From Aselliscus stoliczkanus (lineage: Eukaryota > Chordata > Mammalia > Chiroptera > Hipposideridae), in assembly GCA_033961575.1 (NCBI GenBank), contig CM066728.1, forward strand, positions 105,166,852 through 105,230,851: a DNA stretch of 64,000 bases, read 5' to 3'. Position numbers and translations under genes: made by a program. A model generated the notes under the pieces. That model saw only the letters and a program-made list of their open reading frames with translations, did not search any database and was not told the DNA's origin. Each line of letters starts with the position of its first letter. Within the stretch, counting starts at the first letter, position 1. Of this stretch, positions 59,301 through 64,000 are shown piece after piece.

Positions 59301-60439
59301 TAGAAAAATGAAGGTACAGGGGGAAAAGGAGTGAAAAATCTGTTGAATATTTTTACTTTGCAGGGCCCTTGCAATGATATTTATCTAAGTTATCAACTCT
59401 GATTTACCAATAGGGAAAATAAAATTTCCAAAGACATTTATCAAGTCAGTAGCATTAATACAGATGGAAGTTTATTTGTATTTTTACTTTGTTTGCATGA
59501 AATAGCTTTCATCTCAATGACTTACCATGATGTATCCTTATCTCCAAGGGACAGTGGAAAAGTATTCACTTACTCTATGGCTGGTAATTTCTGTGTTATT
59601 TGGGTCTTGTATTCCTGGGCTGCTTTCAAATTGGAAGCTATTATTGAACTTCTATTAAACTGCAAACAAGTCTGAACATCTCCATCCTATCATATCCACT
59701 CTGTTTTAAATAAATATTTCCCATAGTAAAAGTTATTAATAAATCCAGGAATAGTAATGATATGAAAAGCACAGAAAATGGGATTTTGTATGTTATTTAG
59801 GAGGCTTTGGTTGTGATACAATTTATCATAAATAGAAAATCACTGAACTGTATCAATTTTTGAATTACTTATTCTATGGTTTTGGAAATGAGTTAAAGGT
59901 CTAGCATTTAATATTAATTAACTGTATTATGATAGAAACATGCACTATAATATCATGTGTCCATTGAATACAATAAAGTTAGTCCATATTATTGTCATGG
60001 AATTTATGTCCATGTCATACTGTTGAATAAAAATGCAAGTCATGTTAGTAAACATTATAAAAAAAATGTAAATTTATAATTTACATATTGTTATAATATA
60101 TGTAAATGCAAAGAATATTGTTAAAAGAGGTTACCTCAGATGCTGCAATTTCATTTGCAGCATCTTTTTTTTCCTTTATAATATTTTTATATATAAGGAT
60201 GATTTTAAGAACTTTATATTGTTTTTAAATTTATTTTCCCTAACAGTGGTTAATTCTTTTTCCCTCGCAAATCTCTGAATATCTAATGAAAGTGGCATAG
60301 CTTTTCCCCCAAAGACTGTTTTAAAATATCGCAGTGGCTAAGAAATTGGTCATAATTGCCAGCACCAAGGATTCAGATTTAAAAATAAATATGCCATGCT
60401 ATCTAATGGAAGAATTCTATGAGTACAGCAGTAACACCA
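56340..60439. other. Repeat-poor block, candidate conserved non-coding DNA
   Basis: Over 4 kb with no recognised transposon or microsatellite, unlike any other part of the window of this size. It is rich in TAATTA-type homeodomain sites, for example around 56930-57000 and 57940-57960. No exon is evident: the 101-codon frame at 57502-57807 starts in AT-rich sequence and has no motif. A regulatory role is inference. Confidence 0.4.
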
Positions 60440-60730
60440 CGGTCATTACTGTGTTTATTCATTTATCCAGCAAAAAATAACTGAGGGCTGAATATGTATC
60501 AGAAACTGTTTTCAGAATTAATGATAGTGAGAGAGACAAAGCAAAGTCCATAACCTCATAAAACATTCTGTGGTGGAGTAGACGATGCAAATAAGTAAAG
60601 AAACGCATGTCTTCATATAGGATACTGGCATGTGGCATGAATAACAAATAAGTCTGGATAATACATGATTGAGAAAATAATAAGAGATTGATAATGATGG
60701 AGAATTGCCTTTTTTGAGTAGTTAGTTCAA
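60440..60730 (-). mobile_element. L2 LINE 3' end
   Basis: 'TGTTTATTCATTTATCCAGC', 'AGAAACTGTTTTCAGAATTA', 'TGATAGTGAGAGAGACAAAG' and 'GTAGTTAGTTCAAAAAGGAA' fit the reversed L2 3' end, as at 12.1 kb. Confidence 0.6.
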
Positions 60731-61479
60731 AAAGGAATCTGTGAGTATGTGAAAATTGGGTAAAGACCTATACAAAGTAATGGGCTGAACTATATCAAAG
60801 TGTAAATATGTAAATATTTTAATTCATGCTTCTGGGTTTTTTCTTTCTATGTACAGCACCATCATGAAAAGAAAAATTCCTGTTTTGACCACTGGACATG
60901 GCATAATTTGATGCTTTTCTCAAGATGGCATATATTTTCTTTTCTAAAATAAGGATTTCCCTATAGTAAGAAAAATGGATGTATTTCATGAAGAGATGGA
61001 ATGTCCACAACGCTGAGTTCTGGATCTCCTGCTGATGTGCCCATTCATGGCTCTTTTATGTTTGTTTTCCATTTCAGTTTGTGTCCCATCCAATGAATCA
61101 TAATGCCTGGGTGTAAAATAGGTGTGTTCTTTGATCATTTTGTTATGTAAGAGCACTATTTCTTCATTTTTTAAGAACACTAACTTCTTTGGAGTATTCT
61201 TTTAGTCCCAAGTTTTCCAGATTGATTGAAAATATCTGTTACTGACTCACTAAATTTCTCTTCGTTAGTATGCTCACAATAATTTTTGGTGAGTTGATGA
61301 GTCACATACATAATCTCTCCAACAATTTTTCTCTATTCCTTGGCCTCATTTTCTGGTATGTTTTTCATCATTCCAGATCAAGCATTCACTTCTATAGGCC
61401 TAATATACGGCCCCCAAAAACCTTGATTTTGAAGTCGCATTCTCTTCACATCATCCCCTATCTTTACAAATAAATGTAT
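60731..61479. other. Unassigned sequence
   Basis: Nothing recognised. Confidence 0.4.
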
Positions 61480-61635
61480 CCAAACTTCAGCATGCGCCAG
61501 GATTACTTGTGGGGTCTGTTAAAACAGGTTTCCAGGCCTTGCGTCCAGATAACTGATTTAGTTGTTTCCTCAAAGCCCTTAGATAATGCAGATGCTGCTA
61601 GTTTACAGGTCATATTTTGAGACCACTGCTCTAGA
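61480..61635 (+). mobile_element. MER5-like hAT-Charlie MITE
   Basis: 'AGCATGCGCCAGGATTACTT', 'GTCTGTTAAAACAGGTTTCC', 'AACTGATTTAGTTGTTTCCT', 'AATGCAGATGCTGCTAGTTT' and ATTTTGAGACCACTGCTC are in MER5 order. Old. Confidence 0.75.
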
Positions 61636-63014
61636 CGATGAGCTTCTGTCATCCCCACAACCAGGTGATCACTTCCTTCAAACGTCCACAACCACTTCCT
61701 TTTGCTGTAAGCGGCTGGCATAACCTGACTCCTAAAATGTGTGTCTCTGGGCCTCACCTAAGCAGCATAAACTACCTGTTTAGTCTCGATTCAAATTTTT
61801 CTAGTCAGTTCTCTATCCCACTTTCTAAAATGTCAGAATGTCTTTTTCCTTTCTCAACCCCTTCCAAGAATTAGTAGTTGTTCTTATAAAAATAAAATGA
61901 TCTTAAGATTGCAAAAGCTTTGAAACCTAAGAATAATATAGTTACCAAGGAGAATTTCAATAATGAAAAATGAGTATAGCAGCCTGAAAACCAGAGAGCC
62001 CTTAAGTAAAAAGTTGAATGTAACATGAACCCCCAAACCCCAGAAATTACTCTTATGAAATTCCACTTGAAATATATCATTAGATATTCTGGGGATAATA
62101 AAGTAAATTTCAAAATCTTGAAGACTGTTTCAAACTAGGAGAAAACAGGGAACCAGGGATTGGAATTGCACTATTTGATTGCATTTGATTTTACAAAGTA
62201 ATTATTAATATTCAACTAAGTACTTTAAGAAATTTTAATTATTCCAATAATATCAAATCATTTTTAAAAATCTGATGTGCACAAGGAATCAGCAATGTTT
62301 TTGATAAACACAGAATATTTTTTCTGCAATATGGCATAACATTAATATCATAGAACAGACATACCATTAGACAAAACTTTTCCCCAAAGTTTAGTTTTGC
62401 TTTCGTCCGAGAATATTTATCATAACTTTTCTTTAGTTTATGAGCCTCAGAATAACTATGACTTTTTTCAAAGGAAAGATGAACTCTGAATGATAGCTCT
62501 ATAATTTTACTCTATTTCTCTTCTTTAGCTACTGATGCTTATAATGAAAATCATAATTTTATCCTTAGGAAAATTCAAAAAATTAATGAGAGGGAAGCTT
62601 TGTTTTAATGTTATGTAAAAACCTTATGTTGCTTCTGTAAGATCTATTTTCATTTCAAATTTATCACAGGTCTTGGGGTTGCTTTTCCAATAAAATTCAT
62701 TTTTTAACACATTCACAATATGTGCATGTTTTCCTGCTTTTTAATATCTCTTTAATAGCAGGTTCAGTTGTCCAACAATTGTATAAGTTTGTATTTTGTC
62801 ATCTTTTAATCCTGTTTATTTTTACAATACATTATTAAGCAAAAGTTAATGATAAACAATGATTTATTTAATTGATTATAAGATGCCAAATAATGTAATT
62901 CATCACTATTTGAAAATACAAATACTACCAATTAAACTTAGATCAGACATGTTAACATAAAATATGGGTCATGCAGCTCCTAAATTAGGCTAACTCGCCT
63001 GTTTTGTTTAAATG
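61636..63014. other. Unassigned AT-rich sequence
   Basis: Nothing recognised. The minus-strand frames at 61871-62113 have no motif. Confidence 0.4.
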
Positions 63015-64000
63015 CGGTTGAATTTAAGATCAGGGCTGCCCTTATCTATAAAGCTGCTAACCCTGAGCCTGGAAGAAAAAGATGACAGCAGCTGCAGGCC
63101 TTTGGTTGTACAGCGAGGAGGCCTGGGCAAGGAGAACACTTTGCCTAGATGGACTCCAATGATGCTTTGTCCCTAAAGTCAGAAAGTACCTTGCTAGGAG
63201 GGGCTGGCTGCCTTTTAAAGCTCCACTGATGTTGGACAACACCCCTGGGCACCCAGAACCCCATGAATTCAACACCAAAGGTGATGAAGTGGTCTACTTG
63301 CCCCCAAATCAAGGTTTCTAATTCAACCTCTAGATTGGGGGTCATAAGGACCTTTAAGGCTCATTGTACACAATTCTATGGAAAGGATTGTCAATGCTAT
63401 GGAGGAGTATTCCAATAAAGAGAATATCATGAAAGTTTGGAAAGGTTATGCCACTGAAGATGCCATTGCTGTTACACAAAAAGCCATGAATGTCATCAAG
63501 CCCGAAACAATAAATTCCTGCGGAGAAAACTGTCTCCAGATATCGTGCATGACTTCACAGAATTTACAACAAAGTCAATCAAAGAAATCATGAAAGAGAT
63601 TGTGGATACAGCAAAAAATGATGTGGAGGTGAAGGGTCTTAAGATATGGATTTTAGAGAAACTCTAGAGGTAATAGACACCACATGAGAGGAATTAACAG
63701 AAGATGAGTTGATGGAGATGAATGCTTCTGAACCAGTGCCAGATGATAAGGCAGAAGACATAGAAGAAACAGTGCCTTAAAACAAACTGACATTAAACAA
63801 GCTGGCACAAGGGTTCCAGTTACTCAAGTCTGCTTTTGACTTCTTTTATGACATGGATGTTTCTATGATAAGAGCACTGAAATGAAAGCAGACAGTGGAA
63901 GGAGATTCATACCATATAAAAATACTACCAGAGAAATGAAACCAGGAAAATGTCAGACAAAATTACAATGTGTTTCCCTAAAGTTACACTAAAGTTGCCT
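63015..64000 (+). mobile_element. Tigger (pogo/Tc1-mariner) transposase remnant, 3' half
   Basis: The sequence follows the second half of a Tigger-type DDE transposase. The second catalytic Asp is visible in LDNTPGHPEP (GAC at 63235-63237). YLPPN follows near 63298, then MKVWKGYATEDAIAV, IKPETINSC, the acidic stretch ELTEDELMEMNASEPVPDD (about 63691-63747) and FDFFYDMDVSMIRALK (about 63835-63882). At least three single-base deletions (two between 63310 and 63345, one near 63520) and several stops break the frame, and the third catalytic Asp falls in shifted sequence. The DNA-binding N-terminal half and the left terminal repeat are not seen, so it is 5'-truncated. It continues past the window. 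It is a fossil, not a host gene. Confidence 0.9.

Noticed and set aside
63378..63593. 71-codon open frame starting with Met
   Set aside because: It is an internal segment of the broken Tigger transposase, bounded by frameshifts.
1..64000. A multi-gene system or novel biological pathway
   Set aside because: There is no set of coding genes here. Everything that could be identified is transposon-derived, simple repeat or non-coding.

Overview
The window is non-coding mammalian nuclear DNA. I found no exon, RNA gene, CRISPR array or bacterial feature that I can support. It is AT-rich and built largely from mammalian repeats of very different ages: MIR, L2, MER5/MER20-like and Tigger DNA transposons, MaLR LTRs, old L1M fragments and younger L1 3' ends. 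Several younger insertions still carry target-site duplications (TSDs). The young L1 3' ends and an abundant tRNA-derived SINE whose head begins GGCCGGCCGAGTGGCGC suggest a bat, possibly a horseshoe-bat-like lineage. That assignment is inference from repeat recognition, not from a search.

Layout. 0-12 kb: unassigned sequence with microsatellites, a possible mariner-type remnant with an ERV LTR fragment (3.4-3.8 kb), old L1 pieces, a MaLR-like LTR and a small 5'-inverted L1 with a 17-bp TSD (7.2-7.65 kb). 12-17.5 kb: L2, then opposed L1 pieces split by a complete 1140-bp solo LTR with a 6-bp TSD, then a MaLR LTR and a short SINE. 17.5-30 kb: a 230-bp TA-flanked MITE, a MIR, a short SINE with a perfect TSD, a MaLR LTR plus internal region, and three L1 fragments, one 5'-inverted and one internally deleted. 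30-36.5 kb: little recognisable apart from one LTR and a long GT/GA tract. 36.5-46 kb: dense nesting (L1 in LTR, SINE in L1), MER20, L2, L1M ends and two long SINEs. 46-56.3 kb: MIR, MER5, MaLR LTRs, a second SINE type, a long SINE with a short SINE in its duplicated target site, and a truncated L1 with its TSD. 56.3-63 kb: repeat-poor, with only an L2 and a MER5 fragment; the best candidate for conserved regulatory DNA. 63-64 kb: the 3' half of a decayed Tigger transposase reading frame running off the window.

No genes act together here. The items most worth a second look are the SINE family with a short form and a long form (the long form ends in AATAAA plus TCTT(T)), the solo LTR with two TATA/AATAAA pairs, the 230-bp MITE, and the repeat-poor block. 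Family names come from recalled consensus sequences and need a RepeatMasker run to confirm. Edges marked by TSDs are exact; other edges are approximate to tens of bases.
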